DNA from: Rhodopirellula sp. | GTDB taxonomy: Bacteria; Planctomycetota; Planctomycetia; Pirellulales; Pirellulaceae | NCBI GenBank assembly: GCA_002701385.1 | Contig: NZVD01000051.1 | Location: forward strand, 6,095 to 70,094 | Direction of reading: 5' to 3' | DNA length: 64,000 nucleotides | In this document: piece by piece, positions 16,931 to 25,125 of the stretch | How the letters are laid out: every line of letters starts with the position of its first letter | Position numbering within the stretch: position 1 is the stretch's first letter | Made by a program: the position numbers and the translations under genes | Notes under the pieces: model-generated | Databases searched by the model: none | Seen by the model: only the letters and a program-made list of their open reading frames with translations | Told to the model about the DNA's origin: nothing

Positions 16931-17932
16931 CTAGCGAATTAAAAGGTCACTGCTGTAACGGGGTGAGGCGATCCGGGATTGATTCGCACCGGGAATCGAA
17001 GCGGGAATGCGTTGTTGGATGGTTGGAGGTGCGTACTGAGTGGCCTGCGGAGGATTCATTTTGGATAAGTCGATTTGTGGATACCCGTCATACTTGGGCA
17101 TTGTCCATATTTGGTTGGCATCACCAACGTTATTATTGATCTGATAGCGAGGTACATCGATTTGGAATGCCATTTGGTATTCGCTGCCCGGGAATAACTG
17201 GATTTGAACTCGGTGAGGTAAGGAGACCCCATATCGTGGGTAGAAACTATGCTCAGATGCTTTGACACTGGCCAAAATTTGTCCGTTGGCCTGGGTTAAA
17301 TGCTGCTCCAGCACCCATCCAAATCGGTTGTCTATAATCATTCTGCGAGTGACTTCTCCGGATGGTGTCTGGAGTCGCGTACGGACCTCATAAGAACCAT
17401 TTTGATGCTCAAAGGGGCCTTCATGGAAGCCGGCTGGATCCAGGTAGACAAGCCCCATAGCTTCAGTAATCCAGTTTAAGTCGATTGGAAAATAATGCCG
17501 AGCGGCAGTTGTAGCCAGCTGATCGTGGCGGACAAAAATGACCGCCGGATCTGCTTGTTGCTTGACCCATAACCAGGCCAGCTGTTCGTTGCTACCAAAA
17601 TCAACTTCAGTAGCGGTGAAATCAAATAGCCCGGCTGTGAGTCGAAATTTCTTCGGCTGCTCAACAATAAACTGGGCCTTCAATGTAGGCGCTCCGGCAA
17701 CGGAGATCTTGGCACCCTGCGATTGCAGTTGTTTGACCATCTGAGTTGTGTTGACCGCCGACATCAATTCCTCCAGAGACGGCTTGCCCTGAAATGCTAC
17801 CGGAGGTAATCCCGAGTGTTTTTGTACATATGATTGCCATGGGCAACCGGTTAGTAATAGACAACCCATTAGCAAGCAAAGAGAAACTGTGGGTAGACTC
17901 CGATTACTTGGACTTAAGCGAGCTACAGGCAT
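16931..17932 (-). CDS. Outer-membrane-type lipoprotein, LolA/LolB-like fold suspected
   Basis: A 333-residue lipoprotein: a hydrophobic signal (about residues 14-29) ends with lipobox LLTGC at Cys30. The mature part begins with LEELMSAVNTTQMVKQLQSQ, then a beta-rich body in which KFRLTAGLF, LAWLWVKQQ and RMIIDNRFGWVLEQHL alternate in the manner of LolA/LolB/LppX-type half-barrels, and a Pro/Gln-rich tail after about residue 275. The start overlaps the stop of the upstream 162-residue gene by one base (TGATG), so the two are coupled, and the ECF sigma gene lies upstream. A role at the envelope is inferred from the lipobox and fold pattern only; no exact name is justified. Confidence 0.75.
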   Translation of the reverse strand: MPVARLSPSNRSLPTVSLCLLMGCLLLTGCPWQSYVQKHSGLPPVAFQGKPSLEELMSAVNTTQMVKQLQSQGAKISVAGAPTLKAQFIVEQPKKFRLTAGLFDFTATEVDFGSNEQLAWLWVKQQADPAVIFVRHDQLATTAARHYFPIDLNWITEAMGLVYLDPAGFHEGPFEHQNGSYEVRTRLQTPSGEVTRRMIIDNRFGWVLEQHLTQANGQILASVKASEHSFYPRYGVSLPHRVQIQLFPGSEYQMAFQIDVPRYQINNNVGDANQIWTMPKYDGYPQIDLSKMNPPQATQYAPPTIQQRIPASIPGANQSRIASPRYSSDLLIR

Positions 17933-18420
17933 CAGGCAGCCTCCTTATATAGCATGGAGGTAAGCTGGTCCTGAATCATGTTGATTTCGTCAGATGAAGG
18001 GGATGCTGTTGGTACTTTATATTCCAGTTCATTTTTCGAACAGCTTACGACCATCAGTTCATTACCATCTTCATCCAGCTCGTTACCCTCGAGTCTCATG
18101 ATTCGTTTGCGAATCATCAGCAGTGCCAGGACAAACGCCATCTCTTGTTGTTCATTGGTTTCAATGAGTTGCTGGAAGTATTGTAAGACGACTTCGTCAG
18201 GAGCCAGGTTTACTTTAGAGCCTTCTTCGTCAGGCATTTCAGATTTCCACCAGGCTAAAGCGTCCTCGGGAGCTCCTTCCCAAGCAGCCAGACTGTAGTC
18301 ATGACGTACAACCTCGTTTTCTTCGGTGACTAAAACCGAGTAAAAGGTAGCACCAGGTGCGAGCCGTTCACCGGTCTTGTAGCATAGTCGAGTTGCTTTT
18401 TTGATGTGAAACTCGAGCAT
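17932..18420 (-). CDS. Conserved-looking 162-residue protein, unknown
   Basis: I do not recognise a named family. The N-terminal 45 residues carry a paired-strand element with TRLCYKTGERLAPGATFYSVLV and VVRHDYSLAAW, resembling a small zinc-less ribbon. The middle is acidic and helical (FQQLIETNEQQEMAFVLALLMIRKRIMRLEG). The tail ends NMIQDQLTSMLYKEAA. It has no signal peptide or membrane helix, so it is probably cytoplasmic. It sits between the ECF sigma gene (67 bases upstream) and the lipoprotein gene, with which it overlaps by one base. The three-gene order suggests a unit whose products act together, possibly in envelope stress, but that is inference. Confidence 0.7.
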   Translation of the reverse strand: MLEFHIKKATRLCYKTGERLAPGATFYSVLVTEENEVVRHDYSLAAWEGAPEDALAWWKSEMPDEEGSKVNLAPDEVVLQYFQQLIETNEQQEMAFVLALLMIRKRIMRLEGNELDEDGNELMVVSCSKNELEYKVPTASPSSDEINMIQDQLTSMLYKEAA

Positions 18421-18487
18421 TGAAGAACCTGGATTCCTTTCCAGTGTACGATTCAGCTGCGGGAAATGAAGGGGTTAGGAGTTAGTT

Positions 18488-19126
18488 CTAGTGCGTATCA
18501 ACGTACTTACGAAGACGTTGACGTGCTCGGCTGAGTGTCGGTCCAATGCTGTTTTCAGGGACGCCAGTGAGGCCACTGATTTCCTGATAACTGCGACCTT
18601 CCAAATGATATAGCCTCACAACTTCTCGCTCGTTTCCATCCAACACACTAAGTAGCTGCGTCACAATCTCCTGGTTAGTAAGCAATTGGTCCGCTGGAGC
18701 CTGAGTGTCAGGAACCACTTCCGGGTGATCGAGTGAAAGGCGAAATGCATAAACCAGAGACGCCTCACCTTCTTCCGAATCGGGAGACTCGTGAGTCCCT
18801 GCTGTCTCGGTCGTTCGTGGGTGCCTGCGTTGTACAAATTCTCGAACAACGATACGCCGTACAATTACGGCTAAGTACGTAGCTAGTGAACTGTTGCCTT
18901 TGAAGCGTCGTAGGACGGCAAAGTCGTCGTTGACAATTTGAAGAAATGCTTCGGCGGTGTAGTCTTCAATGTCCTGTTCAGTGACGCACAGGCTGCGTGC
19001 TTTGGCCGTGTGGTTGATGGTGTGGATTACTAATCCGATGTAGCGATCCACGAACTCAGACCAGGCCTGGGGAGTCCTGGACAGACATCGCTGAATCAAC
19101 TCGCGATCAAATTCTGAAAGTGCCAC
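18488..19126 (-). CDS. ECF-type RNA polymerase sigma factor
   Basis: A sigma-70 family factor of about 212 residues, started at GTG 19126. A longer reading from GTG 19195 adds 23 unconserved residues. Region 2 includes IEDYTAEAFLQIVNDDFAVL and FKGNSSLATYLAVIVRRIVV, the core-binding and -10-recognition helices. Region 4 is the C-terminal VLDGNEREVVRLYHLEGRSY followed by the helix-turn-helix ISGLTGVPENSIGPTLSRAR. A Pro/Glu-rich linker of about 50 residues separates the regions, longer than in minimal ECF factors. No anti-sigma gene is recognisable, but the next gene of the same operon encodes an unknown soluble protein that could have such a role (inference). Confidence 0.85.
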   Translation of the reverse strand: MALSEFDRELIQRCLSRTPQAWSEFVDRYIGLVIHTINHTAKARSLCVTEQDIEDYTAEAFLQIVNDDFAVLRRFKGNSSLATYLAVIVRRIVVREFVQRRHPRTTETAGTHESPDSEEGEASLVYAFRLSLDHPEVVPDTQAPADQLLTNQEIVTQLLSVLDGNEREVVRLYHLEGRSYQEISGLTGVPENSIGPTLSRARQRLRKYVDTH

Positions 19127-19568
19127 GCTGACAACGCTTATAGAAGACGATGATAAAATTCGAGGAAAGCAGACACTCCCCCCTCTCAAACTCACTGGAT
19201 TCTAGAAATCTAGCCGTTCTGGGGCAATATGAATCGGACGTCTGGTTGCCCAATCGCCGTATTTCGTGGGGTGGTTTTTACCTGTTTAAAACAACGATTT
19301 ATGTTTTAATCGGGGTGAATTCGGTGAGAAATGTAGGCTAAACGCCTTGGAATCCGAAGCGTTCTGGAAAAAAACGGTTTTTCATGGAAAGACGGGCTTA
19401 AAGCTGTGGTCGAAGATATAGTTTTTTGATTAAATTACCTTTGATTTGACCGAATTGGTGAAAAATTAGATTTGAAACGCCGATTTTGGTCATAGCCGTA
19501 TATATCAATTCATCGCTGACGATGTAACGTTTTTCGCCGAACGTTACAACAAGTAGAGGAGAATCCTC
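19127..19568. other. Divergent intergenic region between sigma factor and ferredoxin
   Basis: The promoters of both divergent genes should be here. I see no tandem repeats or RNA gene. The one clear signal is the inverted repeat at 19524-19547, listed separately. Confidence 0.4.
19524..19547. promoter_or_regulatory. 8-bp inverted repeat upstream of ferredoxin
   Basis: GTAACGTT and AACGTTAC are perfect inverted arms separated by 8 bases (tttcgccg), ending 21 bases before the ferredoxin start and just upstream of its GAGGAG ribosome site. It may be a repressor operator or a 5'-UTR hairpin; there is no T-run, so it is not a terminator. Confidence 0.5.
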
Positions 19569-19841
19569 ATGACTCATGTTGTTTGCCAAGCGTGTTTCGC
19601 GTGTAAATACACTGACTGTGTCGTTGTTTGCCCTGTAGAGTGTTTCTACGAAGGGGAACAAATGGTTTATATCCATCCTGAAGAATGCATCGACTGTGAA
19701 GCTTGCGTTCCGGAATGTCCTGTGGAAGCCATCTTCCACGAAGACAATATTCCTGCTGGTCAGGAAGCATTCCTGGAACTTAATGCTGAGCTTGCTCCAG
19801 GACTGGAAGTAATCACAGAAAAGAAAGATCCGTTGGTTTAA
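19569..19841 (+). CDS. fdxA: Ferredoxin, FdxA-like (two Fe-S clusters)
   Basis: A 90-residue small electron carrier. The Cys spacing C9-x7-C17-x3-C21 plus C-x2-C-x2-C-x3-CP in [18 protein letters not shown] resembles the 7Fe-8S FdxA group (THVVxxxCxxCKYTDCVxVCPV). The first motif here is [20 protein letters not shown], with an extra Cys at positions 6 and 12, so one cluster could be 3Fe-4S or 4Fe-4S. The ATG at 19569 is preceded by GAGGAG. It has its own terminator. It stands alone between divergent and convergent genes. The electron partner is unknown. Confidence 0.93.
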   Translation: MTHVVCQACFACKYTDCVVVCPVECFYEGEQMVYIHPEECIDCEACVPECPVEAIFHEDNIPAGQEAFLELNAELAPGLEVITEKKDPLV

Positions 19842-19870
19842 TCAACGCGATCGATAGAATTATTAAGCTC

Positions 19871-19906
19871 AAGGCATGTGGAAGGATTTCTTCGACGTGC
19901 CTTTTT
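19871..19906 (+). terminator. Terminator after ferredoxin
   Basis: AAGGCA pairs with TGCCTT at the base of an imperfect stem (with further GT/AC and AAG/CTT pairs) that ends in a T5 run, 30 bases after the ferredoxin stop. It could also serve the convergent HNH gene. Confidence 0.7.
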
Positions 19907-19936
19907 GCTGCGCAGTAGGTTCGTCGCCTTCGCTGG

Positions 19937-20557
19937 CTAAGCAGATTCCAGCTGGTGCTTGAGAAAAGGTAGCCAGGCCTCTAAGTTCTGATTCGACGGA
20001 GTGAGATTCAGTGAATGAAACGGGTGTGGCTTGGCAGGCTGTGAGAGTAGCTGCATGTGAGCTTCTTTAGGAGTACGACAGCCTTTCTTGGTGTTACATT
20101 TGGTACAACTGCAGACAATATTTTCCCAGGAGGTTGCTCCTCCTTTACTGCGAGGTTGAATGTGGTCCAAACTCATCTGGCTGAAATTGAGTTGTTTACC
20201 ACAATACTGACACTGGCGATTGTCGCGCAGATATAGATTCTTCCTGTTAAAACGGACCGTCGTTTTAGGAATTTGATCATAGTCGATCAGACGCAAGACT
20301 TGAGGCACTTCAATGATTTGTCGTGGTGAGTGGATCCAGTTGGTGACTAGATTCTCTTCGGCCCTCAGCAGGCTTAGCTCCTGCCAGTTTTCAAACGAGT
20401 AGTTATAGAAATGTCCGTGATCGACATCGATCACTTCAGCGGACTCACGACAGAGCAGAGTAAATGCCTGTCTGGCCGATATGACCTGCATAGGCATATA
20501 GAACCGATTGAGCAATAGGACCTCAGAGTCTAACCCTCGCCTGTCGGACGCAATCAT
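19937..20557 (-). CDS. HNH endonuclease domain protein
   Basis: A 206-residue protein with a C-terminal HNH nuclease fold. The zinc pair is CQYCGKQL and CSCTKCNTKKG, and the catalytic HNH signature is LDHIQPRSKGGATSWENIVC, all within residues 115-165. The N-terminal 100 residues (VLLLNRFYMPMQVISARQAF) match the common bacterial stand-alone HNH family found in many planctomycetes and Bacteroidota. It is not within an intron, restriction operon or prophage here. Its natural role is unclear; RNA-guided or mobile functions are not indicated. Start ATG 20557. Confidence 0.9.
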   Translation of the reverse strand: MIASDRRGLDSEVLLLNRFYMPMQVISARQAFTLLCRESAEVIDVDHGHFYNYSFENWQELSLLRAEENLVTNWIHSPRQIIEVPQVLRLIDYDQIPKTTVRFNRKNLYLRDNRQCQYCGKQLNFSQMSLDHIQPRSKGGATSWENIVCSCTKCNTKKGCRTPKEAHMQLLSQPAKPHPFHSLNLTPSNQNLEAWLPFLKHQLESA

Positions 20558-20858
20558 GCGTCAATTCCTTTCTCTGAGTTCGTACCCGTTCTCAGTTGTG
20601 AGGTCGTCTCGTCTAATTCTCCCCCAACCCCGTGGGGCGGTTGAACCAACATTGGGAAAGATGGATATGATCGTATCAATCCTGATTGGTTTCAGGCAAA
20701 TGAATTCCGAAGAAAAGGCATTTTGAATTTCAGTTCACATTCTGTTGCAATCCAAGAGTCAGGGTGATTACATTAAAAGAGGATGACATGGATGATCATC
20801 CGAACCTTTTCAAACCCTTGCGTTCGCAAGACCGCTTTCAATCTAGGAAATCATTGAA
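20558..20858. other. Divergent intergenic region, no gene seen
   Basis: This stretch of about 300 bases lies between the HNH gene and a plus-strand gene. It holds no recognisable RNA or repeat; a run CCCCCAACCCCGTGGGGCGG near 20622 can form a short hairpin. Confidence 0.35.
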
Positions 20859-21164
20859 ATGATTCATTACTCCTGTGATTGTTGTAGACGCCCGATCGAT
20901 AGCACAACTGATTTGCGTTATGTCGTAAAACTCGAAGTTCAGGCCACGATGGATTTGCCTGATCTTGATTCTGCTGAGGATGAACGTGATCATCTGCTTG
21001 AGATCGAAGAGATTCTCGATGAATTGGGCGAGCCCAATTTAGATTACGTTGACGAAGATTATCAGCGACGCCGTTATGATCTTTGTGCTCAATGTTATCA
21101 GGAATACATTAAGAACCCTCTTGGTGTCGAGAAAACACATCGAGTCGGTTTTAGTCAGAACTAG
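20859..21164 (+). CDS. Small zinc-ribbon-like acidic protein
   Basis: A 101-residue protein that I do not recognise by name. It opens with a Cys pair (SCDCCRRPIDS), continues with an acidic helical middle (DLDSAEDERDHLLEIEEILDEL) and ends with a second Cys pair (LCAQCYQEYIKNP), so it could bind one zinc through CxxC/CxxC. The ATG at 20859 follows AGGAAA with acceptable spacing. The two-CxxC frame with an acidic insertion resembles small planctomycete proteins I have seen without known function. It stands alone upstream of the convergent miaE. Confidence 0.7.
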   Translation: MIHYSCDCCRRPIDSTTDLRYVVKLEVQATMDLPDLDSAEDERDHLLEIEEILDELGEPNLDYVDEDYQRRRYDLCAQCYQEYIKNPLGVEKTHRVGFSQN

Positions 21165-21223
21165 CAGACTCAACCAGTGAAACTAATTCACGTGCCTAAC
21201 TTGATTGAGCTTATTTAGCTTTG

Positions 21224-21802
21224 TTAACTATGCATGCGAGGGAGTGTATCGCCGTGGTTAATGATGTCAGCTTCCGCTCGAGCTAACTCCTGAAGACGTA
21301 ATTCCACTTTTCTTCGAGGTGCGAAATCCTCTGCGAGTTGTACGTAGACCGAGTAATGGCGGGCTTCGGATTCAAACAGCTGGTCATAGAAATCAGAAAG
21401 TTCGACATCATCGATATGGTGTCGTAGCAGGTCAAAGCGTTCGCAGCTACGAGCTTCGATGAGCGCCGCTACTAATAATCGGTCAACGGCTCTGTCCGGT
21501 TCCTGAGGCCGAATCATTTCTTTCATTTGGCGGCCGTAATTACTTTGTGTCAATCTGCGGAACGGTATCCCCCGTTTCTTGAGCATGCCCAGAACCTGAT
21601 GGAAATGCTCAAGTTCTTCATTCACGATTTCGGTCATTTTGACCGTGAGCTCTTCATTTTCGACATAAGACATCAGCAGATTTAATGCCGCTCGGGCCGC
21701 TTTGTTTTCACAATGAGCGTGATCAATCAGAATCTCATCCAGATGGTTATCCACCTGTGCAAGCCAGCGTTCCGGCGATTCGGTTTTGAGATTTAGCATC
21801 AT
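21224..21802 (-). CDS. miaE: tRNA 2-methylthio-N6-isopentenyladenosine hydroxylase
   Basis: A 192-residue non-haem diiron monooxygenase that hydroxylates the isopentenyl side chain of A37 in some tRNAs. The start is ATG 21802 with GGGAAA upstream; a longer TTG frame would run into the leuB terminator. Ferritin-like diiron ligands are visible in order: HLDEILIDHAHCENKAA, NEELEHFHQVL, IEARSCERF and FESEARHYSVY. The length is typical (about 190-200). No miaA/miaB gene is in the window. It lies downstream of leuB but is separated from it by a strong terminator, so it is probably transcribed on its own. Confidence 0.93.
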   Translation of the reverse strand: MMLNLKTESPERWLAQVDNHLDEILIDHAHCENKAARAALNLLMSYVENEELTVKMTEIVNEELEHFHQVLGMLKKRGIPFRRLTQSNYGRQMKEMIRPQEPDRAVDRLLVAALIEARSCERFDLLRHHIDDVELSDFYDQLFESEARHYSVYVQLAEDFAPRRKVELRLQELARAEADIINHGDTLPRMHS

Positions 21803-21836
21803 GGCGAGGTTTCCCGCTGATTGGAACATGATCAAC

Positions 21837-21874
21837 AAAAAACGCGGAAAGCCGGGTTAGCGACTTCCGCGTTT
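21837..21874 (-). terminator. Terminator after leuB
   Basis: On the minus strand AAACGCGGAA pairs with TTCCGCGTTT (10 bp) and the transcript continues into a T run. It lies 35 bases after the leuB stop and separates leuB from miaE. Confidence 0.88.
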
Positions 21875-21909
21875 CTATGTGGTGTAAATTCGTGAGTCTC
21901 TTCGGAAGC

Positions 21910-22968
21910 TTAGAGGTTTTCACAAACGAGGTCGCCGACTTCTGTTGTGGAATATCCCATGCGTCCTGCTGACATGCTTTCCATTTTCGTTCCAGTGACG
22001 ACTTTGATCGCTTCGGTAATCTTAGTGCCAGATTCTTCATGGCCCGTCTGATCAAGCAGCATGCCCATGGCGGCAATCGCGGCAATCGGATTGATGACAT
22101 TTTGACCGGTGTACTTAGGAGCACTTCCGCCCATGCATTCGAACATGCTCGTTCCCCCTGGATCAGGGTTGATATTTCCACCGGCTGCGACGCCCATTCC
22201 CCCTTGAATCATGGCGCCCAGGTCAGTGATGATATCGCCGAACATATTCGTCGTTACCACGACATCATAATATTCAGGGTTTTTGACGAACCACATGCAT
22301 GCCGCATCGATGTGATTGTAATCAGCTTCCACATCGGGGTAGTCTTTGGCAACGTCCTGATAGGTTCTCCACAGTAGGTCGTGGCCATAAGTTAGGACGT
22401 TGGTCTTGCCTACCAGTGTCAGACGTTTCCCTTTGGGGTTATTTCGTTTGCGAGTGTATTCAAAAGCATAGCGAATAATACGTTCACAACCTTTACGGGT
22501 ATAGATCGCGGTTTGCGAAGCAACTTCATCCGGTGTTCCCTTTTTCAGGAACCCGCCGATACCGCAATACATATCTTCAGTGTTTTCACGGATCACAACA
22601 AAGTCGATGTCTTCCGGGCCTTTGTTTGCCAATGGGGTTTCGACGCCTGGGTAAAGTGTGACTGGTCGCAGGTTGACGTATTGGTCTAGTGCGAAACGCA
22701 GGCTCAGCAATAATCCTTTTTCCAGAATACCGGGCTGTACGTCCGGGTGGCCGATGGCTCCCAGATAGATCGCATCCATTTCCTTCAATTCATCTACAGC
22801 GCCGTCAGGCAGGATTTCGCCTGTCTTAAGATAACGATCGCCACCGAAGTCATAGTGGGTCAATTCGTATTCAAAGCCTTCCTGTTCAGATGCCGCTTTC
22901 AGCACTTTCAGGGCTTCGTTGGTTACTTCAGGGCCGGTTCCATCACCAGGAATGACAGCAATTTTCAT
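21910..22968 (-). CDS. leuB: 3-isopropylmalate dehydrogenase
   Basis: A 352-residue NAD-dependent beta-decarboxylating dehydrogenase, the third step of leucine synthesis. ATG 22968 is used; the longer upstream reading has no family match. It begins MKIAVIPGDGTGPEV and contains the substrate loop RFALDQYVNLRPV, the RENTEDMYCGIGG and TNVLTYGHDLLW segments, and the metal-binding NMFGDIITDLGAMIQGG. Together these fit the IPMDH/isocitrate/tartrate superfamily; the RENTEDMYCG form is somewhat closer to the LeuB/homoisocitrate side. leuA lies 5 kb away on the same strand, so this is not one operon here. A 6-bp hairpin (CGGCAC/GTGCCG, 23027-23045) is in its leader. A related homoisocitrate or tartrate enzyme cannot be excluded. 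Confidence 0.85.
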   Translation of the reverse strand: MKIAVIPGDGTGPEVTNEALKVLKAASEQEGFEYELTHYDFGGDRYLKTGEILPDGAVDELKEMDAIYLGAIGHPDVQPGILEKGLLLSLRFALDQYVNLRPVTLYPGVETPLANKGPEDIDFVVIRENTEDMYCGIGGFLKKGTPDEVASQTAIYTRKGCERIIRYAFEYTRKRNNPKGKRLTLVGKTNVLTYGHDLLWRTYQDVAKDYPDVEADYNHIDAACMWFVKNPEYYDVVVTTNMFGDIITDLGAMIQGGMGVAAGGNINPDPGGTSMFECMGGSAPKYTGQNVINPIAAIAAMGMLLDQTGHEESGTKITEAIKVVTGTKMESMSAGRMGYSTTEVGDLVCENL

Positions 22969-23182
22969 TGGTGTATTTCTTTCGTGAAAACAATGAATCT
23001 GTGCAAGGAGTTGTACTCTACAGTCTCGGCACAACCATCGTGCCGGAAAGTCGATTCTATCATTGGATAGAAAAGTCGCCTAGTAGCTGAAAGTTTCTGC
23101 AAATGGCTGATTCGGGACCCAATACACATCCAACTGGAGCTCTAGCTAAACCCGCTTACGCTCAGTATCAATTCCGCTCATA

Positions 23183-25117
23183 ATGGTGAGCATGATTCAG
23201 CTAACTGTTGACAACATTGTGAAATACTTCTCTGAGGAAGCTGTCCTGGATGGAGTGTCGTTTGAGCTCTCCAAGGGCGACCATATCGCATTGGTGGGGC
23301 CCAATGGTGCCGGGAAAAGCACGTTGGTGAATATCATTACGGGCGTTTTAGAGCCTGACAGCGGCCAAGTGGATTTACATCCGTCGATACGTGTTGGCGT
23401 ACTCGAACAACAACCAGAGTACGTAGCAGGTAAGACCGTCTGGGACGAGGCCGCGACGGCGTTGGAAGAACTGGCCACGTTGACTGAACAAGCTCAACGA
23501 GTTGCCGAAGAAATGGCGCAGGCAATGGGGCAGGAGCAGGAAGCGTTGGCTGAACGCTACGACCGTCTGCAGGAGAAGCTCTTTCAGCAGGACGCTTACA
23601 ATCTGGATTATCGAATCGAACGCATCCTCAGTGGACTTGGATTTGTCGATTCCGAGTTTGAAAAAACCGTCGATCAGTTGTCCGGCGGACAAAAGAATCG
23701 ACTGGCTCTCGCCAAGCTACTGCTTGCAGAGCCAGATTTAATGATCTTGGACGAGCCCTCCAACCACCTCGATGTCGATGCAACCCAGTGGTTGGAGAAG
23801 TTTCTGGCAGCTAGCCCAGCCACGATTCTTCTGGTGAGCCATGATCGATTTTTAATCGATCAGGTTTCTCATAAAACGATCGAGTTGCATCAGGGTACGA
23901 TCGAGATCTATAAGGGGAATTACTCGGCCTATATGCGTCAAAAGGACGAACGCAATGCCGTATTACGACGGACATATGAGAAGCAGCAGGATGAGATTGC
24001 TCGCCTAGAAGAATTCGTACGCCGACACATCGGGAGTCAAAAAACGACTCAGGCTGAAGATCGAAGAAAAAAACTCCAACGTATGGAACTTGTGAATCCG
24101 CCGCGTGAAATTATTGCCCCGGCAATGGGGTTTCCGAAGCCGGAACGCAGCGGCGATATCGTGATTCGAGCCGAACATGTTTCGAAAGCCTATGACTTCC
24201 CACTGTTTCAGGACCTGACGTTTGATATTTTGCGAGGACAGAAGTGGGGGATTCTAGGCCCCAACGGAACCGGGAAATCCACATTAATGAAGATCCTTAA
24301 CGGGGAAGTGGAAGCAGATGAAGGCGAAATTCACATCGGAGCCAAAGTGAAATCTGCCTATTTTGATCAACACCTGACTTGTGTCGATAGCGATAAGGAA
24401 GTTGTTGAGGCGATTCGACCGGACCATAAAGAATTTGTTGAACGTGAACGCCGCGATGTACTTGCTCGCTTTGGCATAACCAAGGAAATGGTGTTTAAGA
24501 AAGTAAGTCAACTCAGTGGTGGGGAACGTAATCGAACCGCATTAGCCTGGTTGTCAACGCGGGATGCGAATCTACTATACCTCGATGAACCCACCAACCA
24601 TTTGGATTTGTGGGCACGGGATTCGCTGGAAAAAACACTTAACGACTACGGAGGTACGGTGGTGATTGTCAGCCATGATCGTTATTTTTTGGATCAGGTT
24701 TGTGACATGTTGTTGGTGGTTGAACCCAAACGCTTTCGCGTCATTGACGGGAATTACTCGACCTATCAGACATTGATCGATAGCGGATTGGCACAGGAAG
24801 CCCGAGTTGGAAAAGAGAGTAAAACGACTACCGCTGCAGTCGACGACGTGCCTGCAGAGTCAAAGGCAAAGAGAGCAAAGGGGGCTAATTCCAAGCCTCG
24901 TCGAAAACGAAAGTTTCCTTATCGAAAAGTCGCAGAATTGGAATCAGAAATTGCGGCCATCGAAAATCGTATTGAAGCTATTTATAGTGAGATGGGATTG
25001 GAAGCGACGTTGCGAGATGGTGACTTGATTAAGAACCTAAATGCCGAATTAGAGTCGCTGCAGAATTCACTCGAACCTCTTTATGAACATCTGGAAGAAG
25101 CCATCGAGATGAACTAG
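23183..25117 (+). CDS. ABC-F family ATPase, Uup-like
   Basis: A 644-residue cytosolic protein with two fused ABC ATPase domains and no membrane segments, so it acts on the ribosome rather than as a transporter. Domain 1 has GPNGAGKST, an LSGGQKNRLALAKLLL signature and DEPSNHLD. The linker carries the charged P-site tRNA-interaction motif with FVRRHIGSQKTTQAEDRRKK. Domain 2 has GPNGTGKST, LSGGERNRTALAWL and DEPTNHLD. A basic spacer (GANSKPRRKRKFP) leads to a C-terminal coiled coil (about residues 580-640), as in Uup rather than EttA. Which of the translation roles it has is not clear. Start ATG 23183, or Met4. Confidence 0.9.
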   Translation: MVSMIQLTVDNIVKYFSEEAVLDGVSFELSKGDHIALVGPNGAGKSTLVNIITGVLEPDSGQVDLHPSIRVGVLEQQPEYVAGKTVWDEAATALEELATLTEQAQRVAEEMAQAMGQEQEALAERYDRLQEKLFQQDAYNLDYRIERILSGLGFVDSEFEKTVDQLSGGQKNRLALAKLLLAEPDLMILDEPSNHLDVDATQWLEKFLAASPATILLVSHDRFLIDQVSHKTIELHQGTIEIYKGNYSAYMRQKDERNAVLRRTYEKQQDEIARLEEFVRRHIGSQKTTQAEDRRKKLQRMELVNPPREIIAPAMGFPKPERSGDIVIRAEHVSKAYDFPLFQDLTFDILRGQKWGILGPNGTGKSTLMKILNGEVEADEGEIHIGAKVKSAYFDQHLTCVDSDKEVVEAIRPDHKEFVERERRDVLARFGITKEMVFKKVSQLSGGERNRTALAWLSTRDANLLYLDEPTNHLDLWARDSLEKTLNDYGGTVVIVSHDRYFLDQVCDMLLVVEPKRFRVIDGNYSTYQTLIDSGLAQEARVGKESKTTTAAVDDVPAESKAKRAKGANSKPRRKRKFPYRKVAELESEIAAIENRIEAIYSEMGLEATLRDGDLIKNLNAELESLQNSLEPLYEHLEEAIEMN

Positions 25118-25125
25118 CTTGCCCC

